Source: Alicyclobacillus suci
GTDB taxonomy: Bacteria; Bacillota; Bacilli; Alicyclobacillales; Alicyclobacillaceae
Assembly (NCBI RefSeq): GCF_017329615.1
Contig: NZ_JAFMTW010000002.1
Coordinates: forward strand, 1-64,000
Length of the DNA stretch: 64,000 bases
Direction: 5' to 3'
The position numbers and the translations under genes are program-made. The notes under the pieces are model-generated. The model was not told the DNA's origin. It did not search any database and saw only the letters and a list, made by a program, of their open reading frames with translations. Shown here piece by piece: positions 16,936-25,223 of this stretch (positions are counted from its first letter, which is position 1; each line of letters opens with the position of its first letter).

Positions 16936-17616
16936 ATGACAATGTCAGATGCGTATAAGCGCGTAGCAGGTGAGCGTGCGCTCGATTATGTAAAGGACGG
17001 AATGGTGCTCGGCCTCGGGACGGGATCGACTGTATACTATACATTGCAAAAATTGGGTCGTATGGTTCAAGATGGGCTGCAAATCAAGGGGATTCCGACG
17101 TCGAAGGCCACAGAGGTGATGGCGAAGGAGTTGGGCATTCCGCTGACCGATTTTCGCGAACATCCTGTACTCGACATTACGATAGATGGGGCGGATGCGG
17201 TCACGCCAAAATTGGAACTGGTAAAAGGCGGTGGCGGTGCGTTATTGCGTGAAAAATTGGTTGCCAGTGCGTCGAAGCAGATGATTGTCATCGTTGATGA
17301 GTCGAAGCGTGTCGATTCTTTCGACGGTGTGAGTATTCCCGTGGAAGTCGTTCCTTTCGCAGTTGAGACGACTGTTGAGCGCATTCGCGCGTTGGGTGGC
17401 ACACCGACAATGCGCCAGGACGGCGATGAACTGTTTGTGACGGACAACGCACACTATATTGTCGATGTGACGTTTGCTTCAGTGCCTGATGTGGCAGCGT
17501 TGCACGACCGCTTAAAACGCCTGACAGGTGTGGTGGAAACCGGTTTGTTCCCCGACTTGGCAAGTTTTGTGATTGTGGGATCAGCGCGCGGTGTCGACGT
17601 GGTAGAGCGGTCGTGA
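16936..17616 (+). CDS. rpiA: Ribose-5-phosphate isomerase A
   Basis: Interconverts ribulose 5-phosphate and ribose 5-phosphate in the non-oxidative pentose-phosphate pathway (cytoplasm). The 226 residues match the family. Motifs are LGLGTGSTV (phosphate loop), DITIDGADAV with the substrate-binding Asp pair, and KGGGGALLREKLVA with the catalytic Glu and Lys. GAGGAGG precedes the ATG by five bases. It is a stand-alone gene, divergent from the lipoprotein. Confidence 0.95.
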   Translation: MTMSDAYKRVAGERALDYVKDGMVLGLGTGSTVYYTLQKLGRMVQDGLQIKGIPTSKATEVMAKELGIPLTDFREHPVLDITIDGADAVTPKLELVKGGGGALLREKLVASASKQMIVIVDESKRVDSFDGVSIPVEVVPFAVETTVERIRALGGTPTMRQDGDELFVTDNAHYIVDVTFASVPDVAALHDRLKRLTGVVETGLFPDLASFVIVGSARGVDVVERS

Positions 17617-17690
17617 TTCGGTTTTGCGCATCATTTTGCCAATGCTGGACTTGACTAAGGCATAGGTCACGCTGCCTGTCGAATAAGGTC

Positions 17691-17966
17691 TTACCAAGTG
17701 GGAGGTTGATACCGTTCAACAATCGCTCGAACTTCGGCGACAGCTTCCTTGGGCAGGCGTTTCACTTGTTCCGCGAGGCGAACGACTTCGGCCAGTTCTT
17801 CGGAAGTCATTTGTCCTTCTAACAAGTTCATTTGTTGGCGCCGATGGTGAACCGTATTGGTGGATATGCCGAACATTTGAGCAATTTCGGCGTCTGTTTT
17901 GCCGAGATCGAACACGAGGTGGCGCAGCTGTTCACGGGAGAGTAGATGAAAGTCTGTCTGTGACAA
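17691..17966 (-). CDS. Small helix-turn-helix protein
   Basis: A 91-residue protein with a sigma/LuxR-like helix-turn-helix at about 22-43 (KTDAEIAQMFGISTNTVHHRRQ), followed by an acidic helical tail (about 52-80). This is the pattern of a small DNA-binding regulator; targets are unknown. The TTG at 17966 is preferred because AAGGAGG lies eight bases before it. An ATG at 17999 would place that ribosome site inside the gene and add 11 residues. Confidence 0.65.
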   Translation of the reverse strand: MSQTDFHLLSREQLRHLVFDLGKTDAEIAQMFGISTNTVHHRRQQMNLLEGQMTSEELAEVVRLAEQVKRLPKEAVAEVRAIVERYQPPTW

Positions 17967-18105
17967 TGATAAAACCTCCTTTTCCATGGTTTTTTCCAAA
18001 AGTGTGTAGTTCTATGCACGGACGACGGACGAACCCCTGGGGCAACCCAATCCGGCACATAGCCGTGGTGCGCGTGGGGGATGTTACATATACGGGAATG
18101 GGGGG

Positions 18106-18306
18106 ATGGATGTGCAAGAACAGACGCATCGCAAGCCGGGTCACCCGTTGCGGAAGTTCGATGTGACGCAGTTGGATAAATGGGCGGACGAAAACGTGCG
18201 GAAGTTTGATGTTCAGGCGACCGTCGAGAACACCTCCCGCAAACCGAATCCTGAAGATGGTGCGCGCATTGAAACAGCACCAAAGCGGAGGACGCCAATC
18301 GACTGA
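18106..18306 (+). CDS. Small hydrophilic protein
   Basis: I do not recognise this 66-residue, charged protein (Lys/Arg/Asp/Glu/Pro-rich, no hydrophobic segment). It has a loose internal repeat: LRKFDVTQLDKW and VRKFDVQATVEN. The stop is followed within six bases by a strong terminator, which supports it as a real gene. The ribosome site is only a G-run (GGGGGG) before the ATG. Confidence 0.55.
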   Translation: MDVQEQTHRKPGHPLRKFDVTQLDKWADENVRKFDVQATVENTSRKPNPEDGARIETAPKRRTPID

Positions 18307-18311
18307 AGCAC

Positions 18312-18337
18312 GGCGGATGCACTGCATCCGCCATTTT
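18312..18337 (+). terminator. Rho-independent terminator after the small protein gene
   Basis: GGCGGATGCA and TGCATCCGCC form a 10-bp stem closed over one to three bases, followed by ATTTTT. Confidence 0.8.
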
Positions 18338-18470
18338 TGACCTCATCCGAATACTTGTATCTCTCGTGGTATTTCGACATGTCTCGCCAGAAGCCGACGG
18401 AATTTGAAGCTTTCGCGTCAGTCTGCTAGTGTGAATATGCTAGAGTGTCATAGAGCGAGGAGACTTCACC

Positions 18471-19151
18471 ATGACTTCTCAAATCAGACAGTTTTTGACG
18501 GACTGGCGTATTATGTCCATGATAGGTGCCGGCGTCGTCATGATTGGCATACTATTATATTTGGACCGACACCACCGGGTTTCGCAACTGATTCGGTCGT
18601 GGGGAGCCATTGGCATTATTGTGGCGATTATCCTGATGTTACTGTGGTGCTTGACACCGATTCCATCGGAGGGCCTGTTGGTCATTTTCCTGCGTGTCTA
18701 TGGCGTCGGATGGGGTACGGTGTATGCGTATATAGGCTCTACGCTCAGTGCGTTGGTCATCTTTTTTATTGCTCGTCACTTTACGAAGGTGTGGTTGTCC
18801 CGGGCTTCGGCGCACGAGCGGTTTGAACAAGTGAATCATTGGGTGAAGGATTGGGGGAGCCTAGGCTTATTGATAGCCCGTATGCTACCCGTGCCTGCAT
18901 TCGTCGTCAATTATGTCGCAGGAATGGTGCCAGCCATCAGTTTATGGAGCTACCTATGGACCGCAGTTGTCGCTATTTTCCCATACTACCTGGGTGTTGC
19001 GCTGGTTTTCCAAGGAGTTTTTGGGAACTGGATTTATATTTTAATTGGTATTATCCCATTGTCAATCGTCGGATTGGCGGGGGTTCTCGTGCGGCGGCGC
19101 AGCCATCATCACGCAGACCTGCACCGCAGATTTTTCAGATGGCATATGTAA
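18471..19151 (+). CDS. TVP38/VTT-domain membrane protein
   Basis: The 226-residue membrane protein has about six hydrophobic segments and the VTT (SNARE-associated/DedA-like) pattern. This includes a re-entrant Gly/Pro segment (LTPIPSEGLLVIFLRVYGVGWG) and the second half with ARMLPVPAFVVNYVAGM, where the conserved Arg-x3-Pro occurs. Family members act in lipid transport or scrambling; the exact function here is unknown. GCGAGGAG precedes the ATG. Confidence 0.82.
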   Translation: MTSQIRQFLTDWRIMSMIGAGVVMIGILLYLDRHHRVSQLIRSWGAIGIIVAIILMLLWCLTPIPSEGLLVIFLRVYGVGWGTVYAYIGSTLSALVIFFIARHFTKVWLSRASAHERFEQVNHWVKDWGSLGLLIARMLPVPAFVVNYVAGMVPAISLWSYLWTAVVAIFPYYLGVALVFQGVFGNWIYILIGIIPLSIVGLAGVLVRRRSHHHADLHRRFFRWHM

Positions 19152-19209
19152 AATACAGTCTGGTGTTCTAAAAATGTGATGGCTACAATATAGTAGAAAC
19201 CCCGAGGTG

Positions 19210-19662
19210 ATGCAGTTGGAAGATCACGAAAACCTCGACCAAGTACGGAAATTAGACAGTATTCTCGAGCGGTTGTCCCGTTCGATGAAAACGCGTCGAG
19301 AGGTCGAAGCAACTGGGTTAACCACCACCCAATTATTTGTCCTGCGCTATTTGTCTTTAAATGAGAATGCCAAGTCGTCTGACATTGCAAAAATTGCTGG
19401 CCTTAGTCCTGGTGCGATAACGCAAGTCTGCGACGAATTGGTGCGTTTAGGCTATGTGGAACGAACAAGATCTATCGAAGACAGGCGAGTCGTCTTTGTG
19501 AGGTTGACCGAAAGTGGCGAGGCGCGCATCAAGGAACTATTGGCGCGCCGGGCAGTCCGCCTTAGTCAATTGTTGGACAAGATGGGGCGGGAGGATGCGG
19601 CGGCGCTGACACGGTTGTTGGAACGGCTTGTCGAAGTCTTGGAATCCGAGTCCGAAGAATAA
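19210..19662 (+). CDS. MarR-family transcriptional regulator
   Basis: A 150-residue winged-helix regulator. The core reads TTTQLFVLRYLSLNENAKSSDIAKIAGLSPGAITQVCDELVRLGYVER, with the basic wing RSIEDRRVVFVRLTESG, and a C-terminal dimerisation helix. It is followed after 12 bases by the dehydrogenase gene and then by gmhB-like, forming one operon it may control. The start is uncertain: GAGGTG directly abuts ATG 19210, while TTG 19216 would have a six-base spacing. Confidence 0.88.
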   Translation: MQLEDHENLDQVRKLDSILERLSRSMKTRREVEATGLTTTQLFVLRYLSLNENAKSSDIAKIAGLSPGAITQVCDELVRLGYVERTRSIEDRRVVFVRLTESGEARIKELLARRAVRLSQLLDKMGREDAAALTRLLERLVEVLESESEE

Positions 19663-19674
19663 GGGGGTATTGTG

Positions 19675-20535
19675 ATGAAGGTAGGTTGGATTGGATTAGG
19701 AAACATGGGTGTGCCGATGGTTCGCAATCTCGCGCGTGCAGGCGTTGACGTCTGTGCTTACAATCGTTCGCCCAAGGAAACAGCACTCGCCGGTGCACGG
19801 ACGGTGCATTCGCTGACTGCGGCGGTGCAGGATAAAGACGTGGTGGTGTTGATGGTCTCCGACTTCGCCGCAATCGAGGATATCTTGTTCGAGCAAGGGG
19901 CTGCGGCGGCGATGTCGGAGAATACACTCGTGCTCAACATGAGTACCATCGGTGTCGACGAAACGGTGAAATTGGCGCAGGCGTTGCAAGGGCGTGGTTT
20001 GCGGTTTATGGACGCGCCGGTACTTGGCTCTGTCAAGCCGGCAGAAAATGCGGCGCTCACCGTTGTCGCTGGCGGGGACGTGAAAGATTTTGAGCAGATG
20101 ATGCCTATCTTCAACGCAATTTCCAAGGCTGCGTTTCATATCGGACCGTGCGGCAAGGGCGCGGCGATGAAATTACTGGTGAACGCGTATTTGGGAATGG
20201 CGGTTGAGGCGCTGGGAGAATGTCTTACGTTTGGCAGGGAAAATGGCTTATCCGCCGAATTGATGCTAAGTGTTCTTGAAAATAGCGCAGTTTGGTCGCC
20301 GATGATAGCGAGCAAGCGAGACATGCTGCTCCATGAAGAATACGGCGCGCAATTTGCGCTGCGGCATTTGACAAAGGATTTGGGGCTTGTGATTCGCCAG
20401 GCAACGCAAGTGGGCGCTGCCATGCCTGCAGTACATACGACGCTGGATACATTTCAAAAAGCGGTGGCTGACGGGTACGGCGATGAGGATATGATTGCTG
20501 TGCTCAAACACCTGCGAGGACAGACACAGGCATGA
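19675..20535 (+). CDS. 3-hydroxyisobutyrate dehydrogenase-family reductase
   Basis: A 286-residue beta-hydroxyacid dehydrogenase. MKVGWIGLGNMGVPM is the NAD(P)-binding GxGxxG strand-loop. MDAPVLGSVKPAE corresponds to the substrate-binding DAPVSGG signature, and catalytic Lys lies in GKGAAMKLLVNAYLG. Relatives act on 3-hydroxyisobutyrate, tartronate semialdehyde, glyoxylate or succinic semialdehyde; the substrate cannot be decided. The ATG at 19675 has AAGGGGGT six bases upstream. It overlaps the next gene by four bases. Confidence 0.88.
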   Translation: MKVGWIGLGNMGVPMVRNLARAGVDVCAYNRSPKETALAGARTVHSLTAAVQDKDVVVLMVSDFAAIEDILFEQGAAAAMSENTLVLNMSTIGVDETVKLAQALQGRGLRFMDAPVLGSVKPAENAALTVVAGGDVKDFEQMMPIFNAISKAAFHIGPCGKGAAMKLLVNAYLGMAVEALGECLTFGRENGLSAELMLSVLENSAVWSPMIASKRDMLLHEEYGAQFALRHLTKDLGLVIRQATQVGAAMPAVHTTLDTFQKAVADGYGDEDMIAVLKHLRGQTQA

Positions 20536-21062
20536 AGCCGGCTGTTTTTTTAGATCGGGATGGGGTCATTAATGACCACCGCCACTATATCAATGGTCCA
20601 GATGATTTTTATCTGTTTCCACAAGCACCAAAGGCCATTGCAGCACTGAATCAGGCGAATTTGTTTGTCGGTGTTGTGACCAATCAAGGTGGCGTTGGAC
20701 TTGGCTACTTGTCGCAGCTTTCGTTGCAGGCAATTCACGAGAAGATGACCGCGTTATTGGCCGAAGCGGGTGCGTATCTCGATGACATCATGTACTGTCC
20801 GCACGCGCCTAAAGCGGGTTGTGCTTGTCGAAAGCCAAAGCCGGGCATGATTGAATGGTTAGCCAAACGCCACGAATTAGATTTAGCGCGTTCTTACATG
20901 GTTGGAGACCGAGATGTCGACATCTTAGCCGGTCAGGCAGCCGGGTGTAAAACCATTTTTGTCGGCGGCGGGGCGTTGCCAAGCAGCGTAGTTCCCAGTG
21001 CCCACGTCGCAGATATTGCGGCGGCGGTGGATTGGATATTGCGCGATGCAGGACAGGTATAG
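20532..21062 (+). CDS. HAD-IIIA phosphatase, GmhB-like
   Basis: A 176-residue histidinol-phosphatase/GmhB-type HAD enzyme. Catalytic aspartates are in FLDRDGVIN, the Ser/Thr motif is VTNQGGVG, the zinc loop is CPHAP...GCACRKPKPG, and the final motif is VGDRDVDILAGQAAGC. It would dephosphorylate a sugar bisphosphate such as D-glycero-manno-heptose 1,7-bisphosphate, or another small phosphate ester; no heptose-pathway partners are nearby. Its start overlaps the stop of the dehydrogenase gene, indicating translational coupling. Confidence 0.85.
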   Translation: MKPAVFLDRDGVINDHRHYINGPDDFYLFPQAPKAIAALNQANLFVGVVTNQGGVGLGYLSQLSLQAIHEKMTALLAEAGAYLDDIMYCPHAPKAGCACRKPKPGMIEWLAKRHELDLARSYMVGDRDVDILAGQAAGCKTIFVGGGALPSSVVPSAHVADIAAAVDWILRDAGQV

Positions 21063-21114
21063 TTTTCATAAGATGTAGCGCAAGGCCCAACATGGGTTAG
21101 GAGGCGCTGCTTGT

Positions 21115-21357
21115 ATGTTGCCTGTGACCAACTTCGGTGACGCGCTGTACGGTTGGTACGAAGAACTGGAGGATGCGCTTTGGACCACCTTGCCGGATCA
21201 AAATGTGTTATCCTGGTGGATGCGGGCGTCTGTTCCCGTCTCCGCGCTACAGTGGTTGACAACTGGATATCCAGTGTTGGCGCCGTACTATCCGGCGAGC
21301 GCAGTGAACGGGTTGATGGACCCAACAGCACCCTACATGGGATATTGGTGGCCATGA
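21115..21357 (+). CDS. Small Trp/Tyr/Pro-rich protein
   Basis: I do not recognise this 80-residue protein. It is unusually rich in aromatic residues and proline (LSWWMRAS, YPVLAPYYPAS, and a MGYWWP end), with an acidic N-terminal part. It has no signal peptide and no certain membrane helix. TTAGGAGG lies about 11 bases before the ATG, and a terminator follows within ten bases of the stop, supporting a real gene. Confidence 0.65.
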   Translation: MLPVTNFGDALYGWYEELEDALWTTLPDQNVLSWWMRASVPVSALQWLTTGYPVLAPYYPASAVNGLMDPTAPYMGYWWP

Positions 21358-21366
21358 GGTCCGTTG

Positions 21367-21392
21367 AGAGAGGCTGTCGCGCCTCTCTTTTG
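21367..21392 (+). terminator. Terminator after the aromatic-rich small gene
   Basis: AGAGAGGC and GCCTCTCT form an 8-bp stem with a 6-base loop, followed by a T-rich tail (TTTTGTGTGTTGTT). Confidence 0.75.
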
Positions 21393-21432
21393 TGTGTTGT
21401 TACCGCGGTCACGTACTAAAGGAGATGTCTCA

Positions 21433-22563
21433 TTGGACCTGAGTATCATCATTCCGTCGTTCAACGAACGGGACAATATTGCGCCGATAGTTGAGCGAAT
21501 TCATACAGCATTACGAGATGAGCCAATCCGCTATGAGATCTGGTTCGTGGACGATAGTACGGATGACACCGTCGATGTCCTCTCCAAGATGGAAGCGGTG
21601 GACAAGCAGGTTCACGTTTACCATCGGGATAGCGAGCGGGGATTGGCGAGCGCAGTTGTCGCTGGATTTGCACGGGCTCGGGGCGACTATCTGATTGTGA
21701 TGGATGCCGATTTGCAACATCCGCCAGAGCTCCTGCCAGAAATTTTTCGAAACCTCGAGGCAGGCAGTGACATTGTCATCCCGAGCCGTTTTGTCAGTGG
21801 CGGTTCAGATGGGGGCCTTGGGCCATTGCGTAAATTGGTGTCATGGGTAGCGAGGGTTATCGGTCAGCTCGCGCTGCGGCGCTTACGCAAAATTTCTGAT
21901 TGTACAAGCGGCTATTTTGGCGTCAATCGCAATGTGGTCGATGGTGCTCAGTTAGATCCAATTGGCTGGAAAATCCTAATTGAGGTTCTGGTGAAGGGCC
22001 AGTATAAAACGGTTCATGAGATTCCTTATGAATTTTTGGCTCGCGATGCTGGCGAGTCGAAAATGAGCATGCGTGAACAGTGGAACTATTTTCGCCATTT
22101 ATTTCGGCTTGTTTCTCAAAGCCCGTCGGACAGGCGGTTCTTTTTGTTCTGTGCGATAGGTGCCAGTGGCGTCGTCGTCAATTTGGTGGTGTTGTCAATT
22201 TTGAAGTACGCGCTGCGAGTTCCAGATACTTCGGCGTCGATTATCGCCTCGTTGGTGGCAATGTTGAGCAATTATATTTGGAATGACCAGATTACTTGGC
22301 GGGCGTCGGGGCAGCGTAAATGGAATATCAAACTGCCGTTGTTTATCGCTATTTCACTCGTGGGCATTGCGTTGACGACGCTCGTCATGGACGGGTTTCG
22401 AGCGGTTGGCGTCGCTGTCCCGATTGGACAGGTCATTGGCATTCTCGTATCGACAGTCTGGTCGTACATGATGAACAATCGATTGACGTGGAAAGATACA
22501 CAAGAGAAGGTTCGTGAGGAAGTCGTGGTCACGCGGGAGAAAGGCCGGATTCGGTCTGTCTAA
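21433..22563 (+). CDS. Family-2 glycosyltransferase fused to a GtrA domain
   Basis: The 376-residue protein has an N-terminal GT-A transferase like dolichol-/undecaprenyl-phosphate mannosyl- or glucosyltransferases (about 1-225; IIIPSFNERDNI, VDDSTDDT, the metal-binding VMDADLQHPPE and the SGYFGVNR region). A C-terminal GtrA domain of four helices follows (about 235-360; FLFCAIGASGVVVNLVVL). It probably loads a sugar onto a polyprenyl phosphate and helps flip it, supplying cell-wall or surface glycan modification. The TTG at 21433 has AAAGGAGATG at ideal spacing; the frame is open upstream into the terminator. The next gene, convergent, is a wall-polymer ligase. Confidence 0.9.
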   Translation: MDLSIIIPSFNERDNIAPIVERIHTALRDEPIRYEIWFVDDSTDDTVDVLSKMEAVDKQVHVYHRDSERGLASAVVAGFARARGDYLIVMDADLQHPPELLPEIFRNLEAGSDIVIPSRFVSGGSDGGLGPLRKLVSWVARVIGQLALRRLRKISDCTSGYFGVNRNVVDGAQLDPIGWKILIEVLVKGQYKTVHEIPYEFLARDAGESKMSMREQWNYFRHLFRLVSQSPSDRRFFLFCAIGASGVVVNLVVLSILKYALRVPDTSASIIASLVAMLSNYIWNDQITWRASGQRKWNIKLPLFIAISLVGIALTTLVMDGFRAVGVAVPIGQVIGILVSTVWSYMMNNRLTWKDTQEKVREEVVVTREKGRIRSV

Positions 22564-22582
22564 TTTGATCGATGTTGGACAA

Positions 22583-22623
22583 AACGCCTCCGCCAAGGGC
22601 ATTGCCTTCGGCGGCGGCGTTTA
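22583..22623. terminator. Bidirectional terminator between glycosyltransferase and LCP genes
   Basis: AACGCC-T-CCGCC pairs with GGCGG-C-GGCGTT, with AGGGCA/TGCCTT extending the stem around a small loop; a long GC-rich hairpin between convergent genes. Confidence 0.7.
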
Positions 22624-22626
22624 CTG

Positions 22627-23634
22627 TTACGAGGTCGCTTGGGTGCCAGGTAGATGCCAGCATTGTGTCGTCGCCGGATCTTGTACTGGATTTTTCTGCA
22701 CAATGCCGTCTTCAAAAAACTGCTTTGCGACGTATCGCGCCTGATGTGGGTTGACCACCCAATAGCTCAAGTCGCCGGTTGCGCCGGCGGGGTCGTGAAA
22801 AGATCCGGGCAGAGTTTGTTCAATTGTACGATACCCGGCGTATGTGCGCGCGTTTGTTGCTAACTTACTCAAATCGACAAATGTCATATCGGTGTCGACG
22901 CTGTGCACGGCATCCATGAGGATACCCGGGAGTTTGGGGATGGTCTGCGGTTGTAACAGGCGACTTTTTAGTGCCACGAGAAACGCTTGTTGCCGCTCGG
23001 TTCGCCCGATATCGCCGAGTGCGTCGTGCCGGTAGCGGACGAATGCCAGCGCTTGTTCCCCGGTGAGCGTTTGCCGTCCGGGTTGAAGATTGATAATGCC
23101 ATGAACCGCGTCGCCTGTTTTGTAGTACATGCGCTTAGGGACGTTTATCTCCACGCCGCCGATACGATTAATCATGTTAACGAGTCCATCAAACCGGGTG
23201 AGTGCATAGTGATCTATCGGCAGACCAATTAAATTTTCAACAATCTGAACGGTCATCTCTGGCCCCCCAATGGCCAATGCGTCGTTTACTTTCCGGTATC
23301 GCCCATCCGGAAAGGCCACTTGGGTATCGCGAGGAATCGATAATAATTCAATTCGGTGGTGTGCGTCGTCGAGGCTGGCGACACAAAGTACGTCAGAATT
23401 GCCGTTGAGATTATTTTCCCGGGCATCTGTTCCAATCAGGAGAATGGTCTTTCGGTCTGGTTGCGGTGCATGTGACAATCGAATCGGAGGCAGTGCCGCA
23501 TGAACGCGGTGTGGGAAAAGGACGCGCGCGGTAGCAAGCGTGCATCCGCCGACGACGGTTACCAATAGTGCCATCGTTGTAATTAAACGAATCATCCGCG
23601 AGAAAGTAAATTTCCGATCACGGCGTTCAGACAT
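22627..23634 (-). CDS. LytR-CpsA-Psr family wall-polymer ligase
   Basis: A 335-residue membrane-anchored enzyme that attaches teichoic acid or other glycopolymers from a lipid carrier to peptidoglycan. It has a basic N-terminus, one membrane helix (about 14-37) and then the extracellular LCP domain. Visible hallmarks are ILLIGTDARE, NSDVLCVASLD, LLSIPRDTQV, KVNDALAIGGPE and the Arg-rich FVRYRHDALGDIGRTERQQ. The C-terminal tail is Gln/Pro-rich. It lies convergent with a polyprenyl-sugar glycosyltransferase, consistent with surface-glycan work. Confidence 0.92.
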   Translation of the reverse strand: MSERRDRKFTFSRMIRLITTMALLVTVVGGCTLATARVLFPHRVHAALPPIRLSHAPQPDRKTILLIGTDARENNLNGNSDVLCVASLDDAHHRIELLSIPRDTQVAFPDGRYRKVNDALAIGGPEMTVQIVENLIGLPIDHYALTRFDGLVNMINRIGGVEINVPKRMYYKTGDAVHGIINLQPGRQTLTGEQALAFVRYRHDALGDIGRTERQQAFLVALKSRLLQPQTIPKLPGILMDAVHSVDTDMTFVDLSKLATNARTYAGYRTIEQTLPGSFHDPAGATGDLSYWVVNPHQARYVAKQFFEDGIVQKNPVQDPATTQCWHLPGTQATS

Positions 23635-23728
23635 TTGGGGCCCACTCCCATCTCCTTGTGATCATGCGTATTGTCTCAGAAGATGGTGCAGGTTATTCGG
23701 ATTCGTGATGCACTTTCGCATAGAACGA

Positions 23729-23772
23729 GGGAGCCAGACGGTTACGTCGTCGTGCGACGAACGCTGGCTCCC
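23729..23772. terminator. Hairpin between the LCP and zinc-ribbon genes
   Basis: GGGAGCCAG and CTGGCTCCC form the outer 9-bp stem; an inner CGTCG/CGACG stem extends it. Confidence 0.6.
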
Positions 23773-23799
23773 TGTCGTTGCGCGGAGAATTAGGTTGGC

Positions 23800-23985
23800 T
23801 TAGTTATGGGTAAGGATTTCGTTACACTGGATGCAAATATAGCGGTATGATTCGGCGAGCGTTCGCGCCTGAACCGGTAACCCATCGCGAATGACGACGC
23901 TTGAATCGAGTTGGACGATGCGCTCTTCCCGGAATGAGGTACTATTGCACTTTGGACAGTGAATTGCGTGTTGACTGCTGGCCAT
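23800..23985 (-). CDS. Small zinc-ribbon protein
   Basis: The 61-residue protein has two Cys-x2-Cys pairs (CPKC at 10-13 and CIQC at 51-54) about 38 residues apart, the pattern of a zinc ribbon. The middle is beta-rich. It may bind nucleic acid or a protein partner; no specific role is known. GGAGATGA lies seven bases before the ATG. Confidence 0.75.
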   Translation of the reverse strand: MASSQHAIHCPKCNSTSFREERIVQLDSSVVIRDGLPVQARTLAESYRYICIQCNEILTHN

Positions 23986-24428
23986 CTGTGACTCATCTCC
24001 AATATGTAAGGTTTACAATAGTAACAGCGACGTGCGGCTTGCTGTGGCTCAACAAGTGGCGCATACAACATGTATTATAAGTGTGGCGCGGTGAAAGGGT
24101 CAAAGACGTTGTGCATTGCGTCGCTTTTCAAAAGGTTGGGGGCGGTTCACGTCATTTGTGACGAACCGGATGCTGGAATTGGTAGCGTACCCCTTGTACC
24201 TGCGTTGACGAATCGGGCATTCGGTCTGCTGAGAATGCATGGTCGCAATCGTGAAATGTGGGATAAACCTCGGCCACCGCTCGACACTTCGGAGCAGTTG
24301 CGACTCCTGTGAGTTGAGGCATGAGCCCTGTTACTACGTATGCAAGGTCTTTGCATGACATCTCGTTTTCATTCGCAATTGTGGTATGGTTGTATAGTGG
24401 GCGTGAGCAAAGACACTGGAGGACAAGG
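23986..24428. other. Intergenic region, no gene supported
   Basis: About 440 bases. An 80-codon open frame at 24070-24312 has no ribosome site and an unconvincing composition. A bulged hairpin at 24143-24168 (CGGTTC-AC-GTCA pairing with TGAC-GAACCG, loop TTTG) is the only structure seen. Confidence 0.5.
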
Positions 24429-24653
24429 ATGAATTACGGCTTTCCGGATTGGATGTTCGCAGCGGTGGCGATTGCTGCGTACGAGATTGCTGCTTGGATA
24501 AAACACCGTTTCCACTTGGAGTGGGCGATGTGGATTGCGTATGCAATCATCGTCATATGTGCCATCGTGTTGCTAATACGGTATGTGATTCGGATGGTTC
24601 GGCGACGGCGTCATCACGAGGCCGATGACCCGGACGATTGGCGGAATTATTGA
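24429..24653 (+). CDS. Small two-helix membrane protein
   Basis: I do not recognise this 74-residue protein. It has two hydrophobic helices (about 7-24 and 33-52), then a basic cluster (RMVRRRRHH) and an acidic end (EADDPDDWRNY), giving a cytoplasmic charged tail. The ATG at 24429 has TGGAGGAC nearby. A terminator follows immediately. Confidence 0.7.
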   Translation: MNYGFPDWMFAAVAIAAYEIAAWIKHRFHLEWAMWIAYAIIVICAIVLLIRYVIRMVRRRRHHEADDPDDWRNY

Positions 24654-24657
24654 GAGA

Positions 24658-24677
24658 CGGGCGCATGGATGCGCCCG
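24658..24677 (+). terminator. Terminator after the small membrane protein gene
   Basis: CGGGCGCAT and ATGCGCCCG form a perfect 9-bp stem, followed by GTTTCATTT. Confidence 0.75.
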
Positions 24678-24724
24678 GTTTCATTTATGCGTGCCAGCGC
24701 TTGGCTGGGCTGTGACAGGACGGA

Positions 24725-25093
24725 TTAGATTTGTGAAGATGATTGCAAGTAATCTTCGAGAAGTTGTGCAAAAGGCCCAGACAAGCGGGTATAAAAGGCG
24801 ACTTGCCCTTGTTCCACCACGCCTGACGGCGACACCAGGTGGAGGACGCTTGTCACGATTTTGTACGCACGTCCGGCGTCTGAACGCCCGCTTGATAGGC
24901 GATTGACATGCTGGGAAAACTCTAGATCATCGCATTCGACGAATCCAATAATGTTGTCTAGTGCGATGCGGAATGTGGTTTGACCACGCTGTTGTATAAA
25001 TTCCTTTGTGGTAAGTTGATATTTAACGCTGTTGCGGATTTCACTGCGTTTCAACTCACCACGTAACATCTTCACTTTGGGAAAGTGATACAT
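24725..25093 (-). CDS. Conserved-looking hypothetical protein
   Basis: I do not recognise this 122-residue protein. It has no signal or membrane segment. The middle is beta-rich (QTTFRIALDNIIGFVECDDLEF), and the end is helical (GPFAQLLEDYLQ). The ATG at 25093 has AAAGGTGG about eight bases upstream. The frame remains open for another 160 codons, but that stretch is antisense to the antiporter gene and reads as shadow. It is divergent from that gene, 130 bases apart. Confidence 0.6.
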   Translation of the reverse strand: MYHFPKVKMLRGELKRSEIRNSVKYQLTTKEFIQQRGQTTFRIALDNIIGFVECDDLEFSQHVNRLSSGRSDAGRAYKIVTSVLHLVSPSGVVEQGQVAFYTRLSGPFAQLLEDYLQSSSQI

Positions 25094-25223
25094 GAATTCG
25101 CCACCTTTACACCAAAAGAAGTTATGTTGATGATTGTAACATAGTTCGGAGAAACATGTCCGGGTGCTTCGGTCGGATTTCCAAAAGGAACCATGATGAA
25201 GGCCCACTATTCTGTCGAAAAGG

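Noticed and set aside
24070-24312. 80-codon plus-strand frame between the zinc-ribbon and small membrane protein genes
   Set aside because: No ribosome site, unconvincing composition and no recognisable motif.
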